In this document: positions 34,301 to 44,075 of the stretch, in pieces
Layout: every line of letters starts with the position of its first letter
Numbering within the stretch: the first letter of the stretch is position 1
Source of the DNA: CAVPHV01 sp963704825
GTDB taxonomy: Bacteria > Actinomycetota > Acidimicrobiia > Spongiisociales > UBA5794
DNA: 64,000 nt
Direction: 5' to 3'
Assembly (NCBI GenBank): GCA_963704825.1
Contig: CAVPHV010000010.1
Span: forward strand, 10,008-74,007
Made by a program: the position numbers and the translations under genes
The notes under the pieces: generated by a model
What the model was told of the DNA's origin: nothing
Seen by the model: the letters and a program-made list of their open reading frames with translations, nothing else
The model's database searches: none

Positions 34301-37300
34301 AGACTCACAGGTTCCGTCGAGGTGGGGCGACGGCCCCTGGTCGTCATCGGCGACACAGACCTCGACAGTGAAGACGCCGTCGTCGACATAGACGTGATCG
34401 AGCGCGAACGTCATACCGCTCAACGTCAGCGGCTGCCATGCGGTGCCGTCGCCGTAGTTGACCTCGGCGGACCACGTGTCACCGGCCCCCGGGTCGGTGA
34501 AAGCTCCGCCGAAGGTATAGGTGCCACCTTCGAGGATGGAGTCTGGAAGCGGTGTGTCAACAGCGGGAGCCACGTTGGCGACGTTGACCGTGGCGGCACC
34601 GGGGTCCGAGCCAATCCCGTCGGACACGGTGACGGTGACCGTCCACGGACCGTCGTCGTCGTAGACGTGCGTTCCCGTGACGGTGCCGGACAGACCATTG
34701 GTCTGGGTCAGGTCGCAGTTCGGCGACACGGAGCAATCCTCGGTGGTCCCGTCGCCCCAGTTCACCACCGCAGTGTGGGTTTCCGCCTGGCCGGCGTCGG
34801 TGAACGGCGCGTTCAACGCAAAGCTACCGCCCTCGTCGATGCTGTCACCCGCCGGCGGGGGAACCACGGGACTCACGTTGGTGGCGTTCACCGTCATCGA
34901 ATCCGAGTCGGTACCACCCTCACCGTCGTCGGCGTCCAAGGTCACGACATAGGTGGCGTCGTCGTTGGGCGTGAACGAGAAGGTGGTCCCCGTTCCGGCG
35001 TCAAACGGCGCACCGTTCTTGGTCACCGACCAAGTGAGCGTCAGTGCATCGTTGCCGGGATCGTTCACCGTGGCCGTCAGACTGACCTCGGTCCCTTCGG
35101 GACTCGAAAGCGGGTCCGGCCCGTCGATCGACACCGTGGGGCCGACGTTGGTGACGTTGACGGTGGCGGTGTCCGTATCTGAGCCACCGTCGTCGTCGGT
35201 CGCAACCAGGGTCACCACATAGGTGGCGTTGTCATCGGGGGTGAACGAGTATGCGGCGCCGTTGCCACTGTCGAAGGGCGCCCCGTCCTTGGTCACCGAC
35301 CAGGCCCGAGCGATCACATCGGCGGCGCCGGGGTCCGACACCGTCGAGGTCAAATCGATCTGCGTACCCTCCGGACTCGAAGCCGGAGCCCCAACAATCG
35401 TCACCGACGGGTTCAGATTGGTCGCGTTGATCGTGGCGCTGTCGGTATCCGAGCCGCCTTCGCCGTCACTGGCGACGACCGTGACGACGTACGTTCCGTT
35501 GTCGTCGGGGGTGAAGGAGAACGCCGGACCGTTGCCGGAATCGAACGCCCCACCATTCTTGGTCACCGACCACGAACGCGTGATCACATCATCACCCGGA
35601 TCCGACACCGTCGACGTCAAATCGATCTGCGTCCCCTCCGGACTCGAAGCCGGAGCCCCAACAATCGACACCGACGGGTTCACGTTCGTCACATTGATCG
35701 TGGCCGTATCCGTGTCCGAACCACCGTCACCATCGGTCGCAACCAAGGTCACGACATACGTTCCGTTGTCGTCGGGGGTGAAGGAGAACGCCGGACCGTT
35801 GCCGGAATCGAACGCCCCACCATTCTTGGTCACCGACCACGAACGCGTGATCACATCATCACCCGGATCCGACACCGTCGACGTCAAATCGATCTGCGTC
35901 CCCTCCGGACTCGAACCTGGAGCCCCAACAATCGACACCGTCGGATCCACGTTCGTCACATTGATCGTGACCGAATCGACACCAGACCCACCGTCGCCAT
36001 CGTTGGCGGTGACCGTCACCACGTAGGTTCCGTTGTCGTCCGGGGTGAACGAGAACGCCGGACCGTTGCCGGAATCGAACGCCCCACCATTCTTGGTCAC
36101 CGACCACGAACGCGTGATCACATCATCACCCGGATCCGACACCGTCGACGTCAAGTCGATCTGTGTCCCCTCGGGGCCGGTCCCCGGATCCTGGACGATC
36201 GTGACTGTCGGGTCGACGTTGGTGCCGGTGATCGTGATGTTGTCGGAGCCCGTGCCGCCATCACCATCGGTGGCGACCACCGTGACGACAAAGGTGGCGT
36301 CGTCGTCGGGCGTGAACGAGAACGACGGTCCGTTGCCGTTGGCAAACGGCACGCCACCCTTGGTGACCGTCCAGCTCCGTGCGATCACATCGTCACCCGG
36401 ATCAGTCACCGTCGAAGTCAAAGCAACCAGGGTTCCTTCCGGCACGTTGCCGGGGTTCTCGTTGATCGACACCGTGGGATCCACATTGGTGCCGGTGATC
36501 GTGACGCTGTCAGAATCCGATCCGCCCTCGCCGTCGTTGGCCGTAACGGTGACGACGTACGTTCCGTCATCATCGGGCGTGAATGAGAACGACGGACCGG
36601 TGCCGGTGTCGAACGCCCCACCGTTCTTGGTCACCGACCACGAACGCGTGATCACATCGTCACCGGGATCGGACACCGTCGAGGTCAGGTCGATCTGCGT
36701 CCCCTCCGGGCCCGAACCCGGGTTCTCGTTGATCGTCACGGTTGGATCGGCGTTGCTCACGTTGACGGTGATCGAGTCCGAGTCGGAACCACCGTCGTCA
36801 TCAGTCGCCGTGACCGTCACCACATAGGTGCCGTCGTCGTCGGGGGTGAGCGTGTAGGAGAACCCGGTTCCGGTATCGAACGCCCCACCATTCTTGGTCA
36901 CCGACCACGAACGGGTGAAGGTGTCGCCGGTGCCGGGATCCGTCACCGTCGACGTCAACGCAATCGGCGTCCCTTCGGTGCCCGTCCCCGGGTCCTGGTT
37001 GATCGTCACGGTCGGCGCGACATTCGTCACGTTGATCGTGACTGAATCTGAGTCGGTACCGCCCTCGCCGTCGTTGGCCGTGACCGTCACCACATAGGTG
37101 CCGTTGTCATCGGGGGTGAACGAGAAACCCGGGCCCGCACCAGTGGCGAACGCCCCACCGTTCTTGGTCACCGACCACGAACGCGTGATCACATCATTGC
37201 CCGGATCAGACACCGTCGAGGTCAACGCAATCAACGTCCCCTCCGGACCGGTACCCGGGTCCTCATTGATCGAAACCGTCGGAGCGACGTTCGCCACATT

Positions 37301-40300
37301 GATCGTGATCGAGTCTGTGCCCGACCCGCCATCACCGTCGTCGGCGACCACCGTCACTACATAGGTGCCCTGATCGTCGGGGGTGAACGAGAATCCGGGA
37401 CCGGTGCCGCTATCAAACGCCCCACCGTTCTTGGTGACCGACCACGAACGCGTGATCACATCATTGCCCGGATCAGACACCGTCGAGGTCAACGCAATCA
37501 ACGTCCCCTCCGGACCGGTACCCGGGTCCTCATTGATCGAAACCGTCGGAGCGACGTTCGCCACATTGATCGTGACCGTGGCGAGCGGCGACAGGTTTGA
37601 ACCGTCCGAGGCACGGTAGGTGAAGGTGTCCGGCCCGTCGTCGCCATCGTTTTCGTACGTGAAGGAACCGTTCGGATTCAGCGTGAAGAAACCGACGTGG
37701 TCGGTCGGCGCTGCTTGCAGGATCGCGGTGAGCGTGCCGGAGTCGCCATCGGTGTCGCCGTTCAAGACGCTGTCCGGGACGCCGACATCCAAGATGTCGC
37801 CCTCGGCGACGTTGTAGGTGTCGTTGTCGGCAACCGGGGTGTCGTCGTCGTCGTTGATCGTGCCGAGCGCAAAGCTCTGCACCAACTCGCCGCCGACGAT
37901 GCTCGCATTGACCCTGAACCGCTCCGCATCTTCATCATCGTCGTCCCCGTAGACCTCGACCTCGATCGTGTCGGCTGCGGCCAATGCCGGGATGAGCAAC
38001 GTTGCGTTGGTGATCGACTCGTACTCGCTCGGGTCGGCGGGGTCCACCCCGGCCGCGCCCGTCGAGTAGGTCACCGTGATTGGGTTCGTCGAGACCGGGC
38101 TGACCGTCACGTCGAAGACGAACGTCGTGGTGCCGTCGGTCTCCACCTGAGCCACGTCGAGGATCTCGACCTGAGCGGGCCCCTCGTCGTCGGTGATGTT
38201 CACCGGCACCGTCGGATCCAACCCGTCGTAGTCCCCATCGGAAGACGTGACGGTGTGGGTGATCGCATCGAGTCGCGGCCCGTCGGCGACCGCGTTGTCG
38301 GGGACGCTGACGACCACATTGCGCGCGATGTTCCAGTTGCCCGAATCGAACATCACCGACCCAAACCCGGCCTCGGCTTCGGTGCCATCGTTGAACGTGA
38401 CCGTCACATCGGCGGTCGGTTCCGAATCCAGCACGATCTGATACGAGTTGAACGCGTTCTCCGCCACCGTCAACGACACCGGGGTCAGTGTCATCCCGGG
38501 CACATCATCGTCGGTGATGTCGACGGCAACCGGGTCTGGAGTGATCGCGGTATATGCCGGATCGGATCCGGCCGTGACCGAGTGGGTGATCGTCGACACA
38601 TGGGGCGACGGTTCGTCGATGTCGTCGTCGACCACGGTGACGGTGAAGGGCTTGGGGGTGTCATAGTCGGCGGACGTGAACGAACGCGAAGCCGGCGTCA
38701 CGAGCACCTGGCTGGCGTCAAATGAGGGGGTGATGACCACGGTACCCACGGGAGCCGAACCCAGCACCACGGAGTAGGAGTCGGTGACTTCGGGAGAGGC
38801 CTCGGACACCGCCGTATTGCCGCCGGTCTCCGCGACGAAGATGGCTTCGGCGTCGTCGTCGTTGATCGTCACCGGCAGCGTCGGATCGAGACCGTCGTAG
38901 TCGAGATCGGTGGACGTCACCGTGTGGGTGATCGCATCGGCCCGGATGCCGTCGGCTACCAGGTTGTCGGGCACCGACACGAGCACGCTGCGCGGGGTGG
39001 CCCAGTTCACCGAGGTGAACGTCACTGAGGGAAGATCGGCCTCGGCCTCGGTGCCGTCGTTGAAGGTGACCGTCACATTGGCGGTCGGTTCCGAATCCAG
39101 CACGATCTGATACGAATCGGACCCGTCCTCCTCAACGGTCAAGGACGTCGGCGTCAGCGTGATCCCAACGGCTTCGTTGTCGGTGATGGTCAGCGTGTGG
39201 GTGTCGGTGCCGCCGAGCACGGCACCCGTGGGTCCACTCAACCCGAAGATCGCGGTTTCGTTGCCCTCACCGAAGTCGTCGTCGGTGATGGTCACCGTGG
39301 CCCCCTGCGGACCCGTCGTTCCGGCGGGGAAGTTGAGGATGGTGTTGGTGAGCGTGTAGTCGGTTCCGAGGGTGGCGGTGCCACCGGTCTGACCAACCGT
39401 GACCGTGGTGTCGGCGTACGGGTTGATGCCGTCGAGCGAGGCATTGATGGTGTAGGTGCCGTCGCCCTCGGCGCGGCTGGCCGTGGCCGCGTTGAACTCG
39501 ACCTGGATGGCCTCGAACGCTCCGGCGTCGCACGACGCCCCGCGGGTGATGTCGCGCTGGTCGGTCGCCGAGCAGGTACCGCCGACGTCGAGGGCAACAC
39601 TCGTGCCGTTGAGGGCGTGGGTCTGAGTCGGCCCTCCGTTGTCGGCCAGCGCCTGAAGACCGGCGGACATGCCCGTCGAGTCGTTGGCGGCGGGCGTGAA
39701 GGTGCAACCGGCGATGGCAGCGATGACGTTGTAGTCGCTTGTGCCGACGGTGCCGGAGCACTGCTTTCCAGTGCCTGGCGCCGAGTTGCCGGACAGAATG
39801 GTGTGACCGATCGTCACGGTGCCGGCGTTTTGGGCCACGCCACCGCCGATGCCGGCGGCGTCGTTGTCGGCAACCGTGGCGCCGGTGAGCGTGTGAGTAC
39901 CGCCGGCAGAATAGAAGCCGCCGCCGTCGCCGCCGGCGGTGTTGCCGGAGATCGTGGAGAGGTCGACCGTCACATTGCCGATGGCGTGGATGGCACCACC
40001 GTGGCTGGTCGCGTTGTTCCCCGTGAGGGTCGAGGTGTTGAGGTCCAGCGTCCCGCCGGCATCAACCTGGATGCCGGCTCCGGTGGCCGCGGAGCCACCG
40101 GTGATGGTGACGTCGTTGAGGGTGAGCGAGCCCCCCGAGAGCACGTGGAAGACCCGGTCGATTGCGTCGGCGTCGATGGTGGTCCCGCCGGGGGCACCGT
40201 TGATGGTGACGTTCGAGGTGACGTCGAGGTCGCCGGTCGCGGCGGCGTCCTCTGCGGCAGCGCCCGTCAGGGTGTAGGTCGCAGCGGTGAGCGTGATCAC

Positions 40301-40549
40301 ATCGGCGCCGGCAGTGCCGTTGGCCTCTTGGAGCGCGGCGCGCAGGGTGCAGTTGCCGCCACCGTCGTCGCAGGTGCCGTCGGTCAGATCACCGGAACCG
40401 GCAACGTCGGCCGTGCTGTCAACAGCAAACGTGACCGCGCGCGCAGGACTGGCCGGGACGATGACAAGGAGGGTGAGCAGAAGGAAGAGAGCCACGGACA
40501 AAACGATGGGACGCGCCCGCAGGTGCGTCCCCCCTACTGCATGTTGCAT
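31328..40549 (-). CDS. Giant secreted protein: beta-helix, Calx-beta, PKD arrays and FG-GAP propeller
   Basis: A 3073-residue exported protein. A signal peptide (ALFLLLTLLVIVPASPARA) is followed by a CSLREA-like start and Pro/Gly-rich right-handed beta-helix (40-340), Calx-beta-type units with TDDD ends (345-960, including TLTPTSLTVEEDGSDSYQIV), a tandem-95/cadherin-like unit, about 17 PKD/Ig-like units (995-2580) of which ten are near-identical 88-90-mers, and about seven FG-GAP repeats with Ca-binding DFNDDGYDD loops (2584-end). It stops at RFGAAL without any sorting signal or membrane anchor. Likely an adhesin or matrix protein. A TTGACA -35-like hexamer lies at 40610-40615 (minus) upstream; a good -10 is not seen. 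Confidence 0.9.
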   Translation of the reverse strand: MQHAVGGTHLRARPIVLSVALFLLLTLLVIVPASPARAVTFAVDSTADVAGSGDLTDGTCDDGGGNCTLRAALQEANGTAGADVITLTAATYTLTGAAAEDAAATGDLDVTSNVTINGAPGGTTIDADAIDRVFHVLSGGSLTLNDVTITGGSAATGAGIQVDAGGTLDLNTSTLTGNNATSHGGAIHAIGNVTVDLSTISGNTAGGDGGGFYSAGGTHTLTGATVADNDAAGIGGGVAQNAGTVTIGHTILSGNSAPGTGKQCSGTVGTSDYNVIAAIAGCTFTPAANDSTGMSAGLQALADNGGPTQTHALNGTSVALDVGGTCSATDQRDITRGASCDAGAFEAIQVEFNAATASRAEGDGTYTINASLDGINPYADTTVTVGQTGGTATLGTDYTLTNTILNFPAGTTGPQGATVTITDDDFGEGNETAIFGLSGPTGAVLGGTDTHTLTITDNEAVGITLTPTSLTVEEDGSDSYQIVLDSEPTANVTVTFNDGTEAEADLPSVTFTSVNWATPRSVLVSVPDNLVADGIRADAITHTVTSTDLDYDGLDPTLPVTINDDDAEAIFVAETGGNTAVSEASPEVTDSYSVVLGSAPVGTVVITPSFDASQVLVTPASRSFTSADYDTPKPFTVTVVDDDIDEPSPHVSTITHSVTAGSDPAYTAITPDPVAVDITDDDVPGMTLTPVSLTVAENAFNSYQIVLDSEPTADVTVTFNDGTEAEAGFGSVMFDSGNWNIARNVVVSVPDNAVADGPRLDAITHTVTSSDGDYDGLDPTVPVNITDDEGPAQVEILDVAQVETDGTTTFVFDVTVSPVSTNPITVTYSTGAAGVDPADPSEYESITNATLLIPALAAADTIEVEVYGDDDDEDAERFRVNASIVGGELVQSFALGTINDDDDTPVADNDTYNVAEGDILDVGVPDSVLNGDTDGDSGTLTAILQAAPTDHVGFFTLNPNGSFTYENDGDDGPDTFTYRASDGSNLSPLATVTINVANVAPTVSINEDPGTGPEGTLIALTSTVSDPGNDVITRSWSVTKNGGAFDSGTGPGFSFTPDDQGTYVVTVVADDGDGGSGTDSITINVANVAPTVSINEDPGTGPEGTLIALTSTVSDPGNDVITRSWSVTKNGGAFATGAGPGFSFTPDDNGTYVVTVTANDGEGGTDSDSVTINVTNVAPTVTINQDPGTGTEGTPIALTSTVTDPGTGDTFTRSWSVTKNGGAFDTGTGFSYTLTPDDDGTYVVTVTATDDDGGSDSDSITVNVSNADPTVTINENPGSGPEGTQIDLTSTVSDPGDDVITRSWSVTKNGGAFDTGTGPSFSFTPDDDGTYVVTVTANDGEGGSDSDSVTITGTNVDPTVSINENPGNVPEGTLVALTSTVTDPGDDVIARSWTVTKGGVPFANGNGPSFSFTPDDDATFVVTVVATDGDGGTGSDNITITGTNVDPTVTIVQDPGTGPEGTQIDLTSTVSDPGDDVITRSWSVTKNGGAFDSGNGPAFSFTPDDNGTYVVTVTANDGDGGSGVDSVTINVTNVDPTVSIVGAPGSSPEGTQIDLTSTVSDPGDDVITRSWSVTKNGGAFDSGNGPAFSFTPDDNGTYVVTLVATDGDGGSDTDTATINVTNVNPSVSIVGAPASSPEGTQIDLTSTVSDPGDDVITRSWSVTKNGGAFDSGNGPAFSFTPDDNGTYVVTVVASDGEGGSDTDSATINATNLNPSVTIVGAPASSPEGTQIDLTSTVSDPGAADVIARAWSVTKDGAPFDSGNGAAYSFTPDDNATYVVTLVATDDDGGSDTDTATVNVTNVGPTVSIDGPDPLSSPEGTEVSLTATVNDPGNDALTLTWSVTKNGAPFDAGTGTTFSFTPNDDATYVVTLDADDGEGGTDSDSMTVNATNVSPVVPPPAGDSIDEGGSFALNAPFTDAGQAETHTAVVNWGDGTTEDCSVSPNCDLTQTNGLSGTVTGTHVYDDDGPWTVTVTVSDGIGSDPGAATVNVANVAPAVDTPLPDSILEGGTYTFGGAFTDPGAGDTWSAEVNYGDGTAWQPLTLSGMTFALDHVYVDDGVFTVEVCVADDDQGPSPHLDGTCESAAVETLNAAPVVTARNDADVDEGVTVVLGGATPTSFTDAGVLDTHVATVDWGEGAGPVPATVNPDDTVSGGHQYNVPGFYTVTVRVTDETDPLSFDSDTFTVNVRNLDFEVNVSGPTSRNEGGNLSISGDFTDSDGTGTYDLVVDWGDGSPPETITYAPAGAGAGTFGAGPHTYADDSDCVSAPGSCTLTVTVDDTDDVQDDATNGYTVTVINKVPTTAIDGPTTSPEGTGFKLFGNPADVFADTLTYEWTVTKDTGDGPAVFKTGTFKNIYFQPDDGCATCVYEATYVVTDDDGGSTTEVWAVDVTNVAPDAQMLDEFGNTLPPVYAGGKEGATVSLQAVFTDPGAADTHTITWEAKLLDQVIDTGNEPTFDFVAPDNGAYFVVLTVTDDDGGTDTPGSPLITVTNAPPKITKLVTDPTPSVGNPVALNVFFTDPGIGDEHTVTVDWGDGSPVDTEADVTSPAALSHTFAAGAHRAKICVADDDGAKRCKKIWYNAGAAPAAAGADFNGDGIEDMAVGVPGENSGAGAVNVFYGSSSGPSVTDDRFYRQGTGGILGTSESGDEFGATLAYGDFNDDGYDDLAIGAPGEKLGGKNNAGSVNVLYGSASGLTANGDQLWTQDSNSVADSSQAGDRFGDSLAVGDFNGDGFADLAVGVPGEDVGGTSNAGRVQVLFGGPSKLVAGFSQSWHQSVKGTLDNKQGGDRYGAALVGGDFDRDGFWDLAIGVPGQKVAGKKKAGAVAVLPGSVLGLTAEGDQIWNQNKPGINDSAESGDQYGSALAAGDFNDDANTDLAVGIPLEGVSGLSDAGAVSVIYGTGAGLSSAGDQFWHEDSADIFGVAEANDQFGFALAVGDAGNDGNDDLLVGIPNQAIGGDAEAGVVALIRGGGSGLTAVGNQRWHEDRSGTPGKAQPGDHFGAAVAFGDVTGDGRDDLMAGIPGQSFTPADVGAVMMVKGHGTGGFTSSGSKWYHQNLTGVAGDGAQANDRFGAAL
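34880..37565 (-). repeat. Ten tandem PKD/Ig-like units
   Basis: The coding DNA has a period of 264-270 bp encoding N-V-x-PTVSI...PEGT...LTSTVSDPG..V..RSWSVTKNG..F...FTPDD.GTYVVTV. Units 6 to 8 (around 35500-36170) are nearly identical in DNA, pointing to recent unequal exchange or gene conversion; the outer units are more diverged. Confidence 0.93.
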
Positions 40550-40698
40550 TGAGTGATCCTTCTCACGCGCGTTGCTTCGCCGCCTACCTCACGCCCAACC
40601 GGCGACCATTGTCAATCGGCAGTGAACAAGCCCAACTTGAGGTTTGTACCAGACCAAACCAGGTCATGGTAGAGCCGAGAGACCTTTGCCAACGCAAC

Positions 40699-40729
40699 GA
40701 TCCTGGGGCCCGCTCGGGCACCCAGGATC
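40699..40729 (-). terminator. acsA terminator hairpin
   Basis: GATCCTGGG-GCCCG (40699-40712) pairs with CGGGC-A-CCCAGGATC (40715-40729), a 14-bp stem with one bulged A and a two-base loop. It lies 31 bp after the acsA stop and upstream of the giant gene, separating their transcription. Confidence 0.75.
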
Positions 40730-40759
40730 GTATGGCTGGGGAGGTGGTACCGGCTGGCG

Positions 40760-42712
40760 TCAGTCGGCGGCCTTGGAGTCCGCCTGTGCCGCGATTTCGG
40801 CGACCACGTCTGCGTTGGCCAGCGTCGTCACGTCGCCGAGCTGCCGTTGCTCGGAGATGTCCTTCAGCAGGCGACGCATGATCTTGCCAGAACGAGTCTT
40901 GGGCAGGTCATCGGTGAACACGATGCTCGCCGGGCGAGCGATCGGTCCAATCGTCGTGCTGACGTGGTTGCGCAGTTCCTGCAACAACTCCTCGGTACCC
41001 TCGACCCCGCCGCGCAAGGTAACGAAGGCTGCGATCGCCTGGCCGGACACCGGGTCGGCACGGCCGACCACGGCGGCTTCAGCGACTGCCGGATGCGAAA
41101 CCAGCGCCGACTCGACCTCCGTCGTCGAGATGTTGTGGCCCGCCACCAGCATGATGTCGTCGACCCGCCCCAGCAGCCAGTAGTAGCCCTCGTCGTCCCG
41201 CTTGACGCCGTCACCGGCGAAGTAGCGGCCCGGGAAGCGGCCCCAGTAGGTGTCGATGTAGCGCTTGTCGTCGCCGTAGATCGTCCGCAGCATCGAGGGC
41301 CAGGGGCGATTGATGGCGAGATAGCCCCCGCCGCCAAGCGGCACCGAGTTGCCGTCATCGTCGACGACGTCCGGGTAGATGCCGGGGAACGGCCGCGTCG
41401 CAGAACCGGGTTTGGTGGTCACCGCACCGGGCAGCGGCGTGATCATGATCGCCCCGGTCTCGGTCTGCCACCAAGTGTCGACGATCGGGCAGTTGTCGCC
41501 GCCGATGTGCTCGTTGTACCACATCCATGCCTCGGGGTTGATCGGCTCACCAACCGTGCCGAGCAGCCGCAGCGAGCTGAGGTCATGCATGGCGGGATAC
41601 TGATCGCCCCACTTCATGAAGGCCCGAATTGCGGTCGGTGCCGTGTAGAAGATCGTGACCTTGTAGTCCTCGATGATCTTCCAGAGCCGGTCGTTGTCCG
41701 GGAAGTTCGGGGCGCCCTCGTACATGATGCCGGTGACGCCGTTGGCCAGCGGCCCGTACACGATGTAGGAGTGGCCGGTGACCCAGCCGATGTCGGCTCC
41801 GCACCAGTAGATGTCATCGTCTTTGATATCGAAGACGTAGTTGTGCGTCGTCATCACGCTGGTCAGATAACCGCCCTGGGTGTGGACGATGCCCTTCGGC
41901 TTTCCGGTGGTCCCCGAGGTGTACAGGATGTACAACAGGTCCTCGGCGTTCATCGGCTCAGCGGGGCACTCGACCGGCTGATCGGCCATGACATCGTGGT
42001 ACCAGTGGTCCTTGTCACTCCATTCGATGTCGTTGTTGGTCCGTTTGACCACAACGGTCGCCTGGATCGACGGGCATCGTGCCACTGCGATGTCGGCGTT
42101 CTCTTTGAGCGAGAACACCTTGCCGCGCCGCCAGGACCCGTCGGAGGTGACGAGCACCTTGGCCTCGGCGTCCTGGATCCGGTCGGACAGCGAATCGGAA
42201 GAGAAGCCCCCGAACACAACGGAGTGGATGGCACCGATACGGGCACAGGCCAGCATCGTCACCGGAAGCTCCGGCACCATGCCGAGGTACACGGCAACCC
42301 GGTCGCCCTTTTCGACGCCGAGCGACTTCAACGCGTTGGCAAACTTGCCGACCTCTTCGTACAACTCGCGATAGGTGATGTCGCGGGTATCACCCGGCTC
42401 ACCAATCCAGTGGTAGGCAACCTTGTCGCCGATGGTATCGAGGTGGCGGTCGAGACAGTTGTACGCGAGGTTGAGTTCGCCGTCCTTGAACCACTTGAAG
42501 AACGGCGGGTTGGAATCGTCGAGGACCTCGGTCGGCTCCTTGAACCACGTGACACGGTTGAGCGCCTGCTCCTGCCAGAAGCCGAGCCAGTCGGCATCGG
42601 CCTTCTCGTAGATCTCGGCGGTGGCATTGGCCTGAGCCACGAACTCAGGCGACGGCGGGAAAAGTCTTTCTTCTTTGAGCAGGTTCTCGAGAGCCTGACT
42701 GGAATCGGACAC
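40760..42712 (-). CDS. acsA: Acetyl-CoA synthetase
   Basis: This 650-residue AMP-forming acetate--CoA ligase has the AMP-binding motif YTSGTTGKPKG, a VTGHSYIVYGPL block, WWQTETGAIM, and the C-terminal PKTRSGKIMRR containing the acetylation-regulated lysine. GTG 42712 is chosen because GGAGG lies 7 bases upstream and it gives the normal family length. It activates acetate for gluconeogenic use with pckA. Confidence 0.96.
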   Translation of the reverse strand: MSDSSQALENLLKEERLFPPSPEFVAQANATAEIYEKADADWLGFWQEQALNRVTWFKEPTEVLDDSNPPFFKWFKDGELNLAYNCLDRHLDTIGDKVAYHWIGEPGDTRDITYRELYEEVGKFANALKSLGVEKGDRVAVYLGMVPELPVTMLACARIGAIHSVVFGGFSSDSLSDRIQDAEAKVLVTSDGSWRRGKVFSLKENADIAVARCPSIQATVVVKRTNNDIEWSDKDHWYHDVMADQPVECPAEPMNAEDLLYILYTSGTTGKPKGIVHTQGGYLTSVMTTHNYVFDIKDDDIYWCGADIGWVTGHSYIVYGPLANGVTGIMYEGAPNFPDNDRLWKIIEDYKVTIFYTAPTAIRAFMKWGDQYPAMHDLSSLRLLGTVGEPINPEAWMWYNEHIGGDNCPIVDTWWQTETGAIMITPLPGAVTTKPGSATRPFPGIYPDVVDDDGNSVPLGGGGYLAINRPWPSMLRTIYGDDKRYIDTYWGRFPGRYFAGDGVKRDDEGYYWLLGRVDDIMLVAGHNISTTEVESALVSHPAVAEAAVVGRADPVSGQAIAAFVTLRGGVEGTEELLQELRNHVSTTIGPIARPASIVFTDDLPKTRSGKIMRRLLKDISEQRQLGDVTTLANADVVAEIAAQADSKAAD

Positions 42713-42785
42713 GGCAGTACCTCCATAGGGGATAGTCCGGTTTCGCATCGTACGTGGCCCAAAGCTGGCGGACAGGGGCCTTAGG

Positions 42786-43553
42786 TCACACGCCGACCGG
42801 GGCCAGATGACCGAAGATGGCGTCGAAGATCACGCCGCGCTCCTCATCGATGATGGCGTTGTGGCGGCTGTGGTCGAGCCAGAGGAGACGCTTGTCGGTT
42901 GCGGCGATGCCGTCGTAGATGATCTGGGCGCTCTCCGGCTCGACCGTTTCGTCGATGCGCGACTGCACGACCAGCGTCGGACACTCGACCCGATCGAGTG
43001 AGCGGCGAGCGGCGCGAACCAGATCAAAGAGGTCTCCGAGCTTGCCAATCGGGGTGTCGGCGTACTGGTGGTAGTAGGCGGCACCGGCACCGGCCGGCGC
43101 CGGCAGCGGCTGCTGGCGGACGATGCGCTTGCTGCCGCGAGCCACCCGGGCGATCCGGGCGCGCTTTGACTGGATCTTCATCGGGGCGTTGATGGTGGTC
43201 AGCGTGGTGGCGTTGAAGGTCGGTGCCAGCAGGATCGAGATGACGCCCCCCATTGAGAGGCCGACGAGGTGCAGCCGCTTGCCGAGCCGGGTGAGTTCGT
43301 CTGCCGCCTCGGCGGCAACGCGGAGCCAATCGCGCCACCCGGTGGCGAGCATGTCCTCGACCCGAGTGCCGTGGCCCGGGTACAGCGGGGCCGAGACGGA
43401 GTAGCCGGCGACGATCAGCTCATCGGCCATCAGCCGGAAGTGCGCAGGACTCCCCGTCCACCCGTGCAATAGCAGCACCCCCTCCGGTCCGTCTGCAACG
43501 TGCCGGAAGGGGCGTGCGCTCTCATCGAGGAACTCGCCGGATTGGTCGGTCAC
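42786..43553 (-). CDS. Alpha/beta-hydrolase, carboxylesterase/monoacylglycerol-lipase type
   Basis: This 255-residue soluble hydrolase has oxyanion motif LLHGWTGSP, nucleophile S100 in GLSMGG, Asp in QSRIDETVEP and His in DHSRHNAI, a complete catalytic triad as in Geobacillus Est30-like carboxylesterases. Substrate is probably a medium-chain ester or monoglyceride. It lies 73 bp upstream of acsA on the same strand; a shared transcript could feed released acyl or acetate units to AcsA. Confidence 0.85.
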   Translation of the reverse strand: MTDQSGEFLDESARPFRHVADGPEGVLLLHGWTGSPAHFRLMADELIVAGYSVSAPLYPGHGTRVEDMLATGWRDWLRVAAEAADELTRLGKRLHLVGLSMGGVISILLAPTFNATTLTTINAPMKIQSKRARIARVARGSKRIVRQQPLPAPAGAGAAYYHQYADTPIGKLGDLFDLVRAARRSLDRVECPTLVVQSRIDETVEPESAQIIYDGIAATDKRLLWLDHSRHNAIIDEERGVIFDAIFGHLAPVGV

Positions 43554-43571
43554 CCGCCGAATCTACCGCCG

Positions 43572-44075
43572 CTAGGCGGCCTTTGCGTTGGCCTGGTTGG
43601 CGGTGATCGCCACGATCCCAGAGAAGATCACAACCACGGTGCCGATGACGAGGATCAGGAACCCCGCCGTCGTGTTGACGCTGAATGCCTCGGGTATCAA
43701 TCCGCCCTCAAATGCCTGGCCGAATGCCGCCTGAAGGTTGTCGGCCTTGTCGGCGGCGTCCATCCACTTGATGATGGCGTACACCATCAGGGCAAACCCG
43801 ATCACCGACACGACACTGGCCGACATGGTGTCCATCGGCGCGTTGAGCGGCGGCCGCAACGCCAGCACCACGACCACGATGATCAAGACGACCAACAGTA
43901 TCTGAGCCCAGGTGTCGAGCCCGCCCCAGATCGTCGGTATCCCGTCGGGGAACGCCTCGTTTGCCTGGCTGAGCTGTGGGAGAAGTTCCTCTCCCGACGT
44001 GCTCAACGATTTCACGGCCAACCCGATGATGCCAATGATGACACCAGCAAGCGCCAACAGCCGACTGAAAGCCAT
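43572..44075 (-). CDS. Small four-span membrane protein, function unknown
   Basis: This 167-residue protein has four predicted membrane segments (LLALAGVIIGIIGLAV, ILLVVLIIVVVVLAL, VVSVIGFALMVYAII, AGFLILVIGTVVVIFSGIVAI) and two polar loops. I do not recognise a family. GGAAGGG lies before its ATG. It is 18 bp upstream of the esterase gene, so cotranscription is likely. Confidence 0.7.
   Translation of the reverse strand: MAFSRLLALAGVIIGIIGLAVKSLSTSGEELLPQLSQANEAFPDGIPTIWGGLDTWAQILLVVLIIVVVVLALRPPLNAPMDTMSASVVSVIGFALMVYAIIKWMDAADKADNLQAAFGQAFEGGLIPEAFSVNTTAGFLILVIGTVVVIFSGIVAITANQANAKAA

Noticed and set aside
34880..37565. Repeat-spacer-like alternation in the PKD region.
   Set aside because: Conserved and variable segments both encode PKD strands; the unit is about 267 bp and fully coding.
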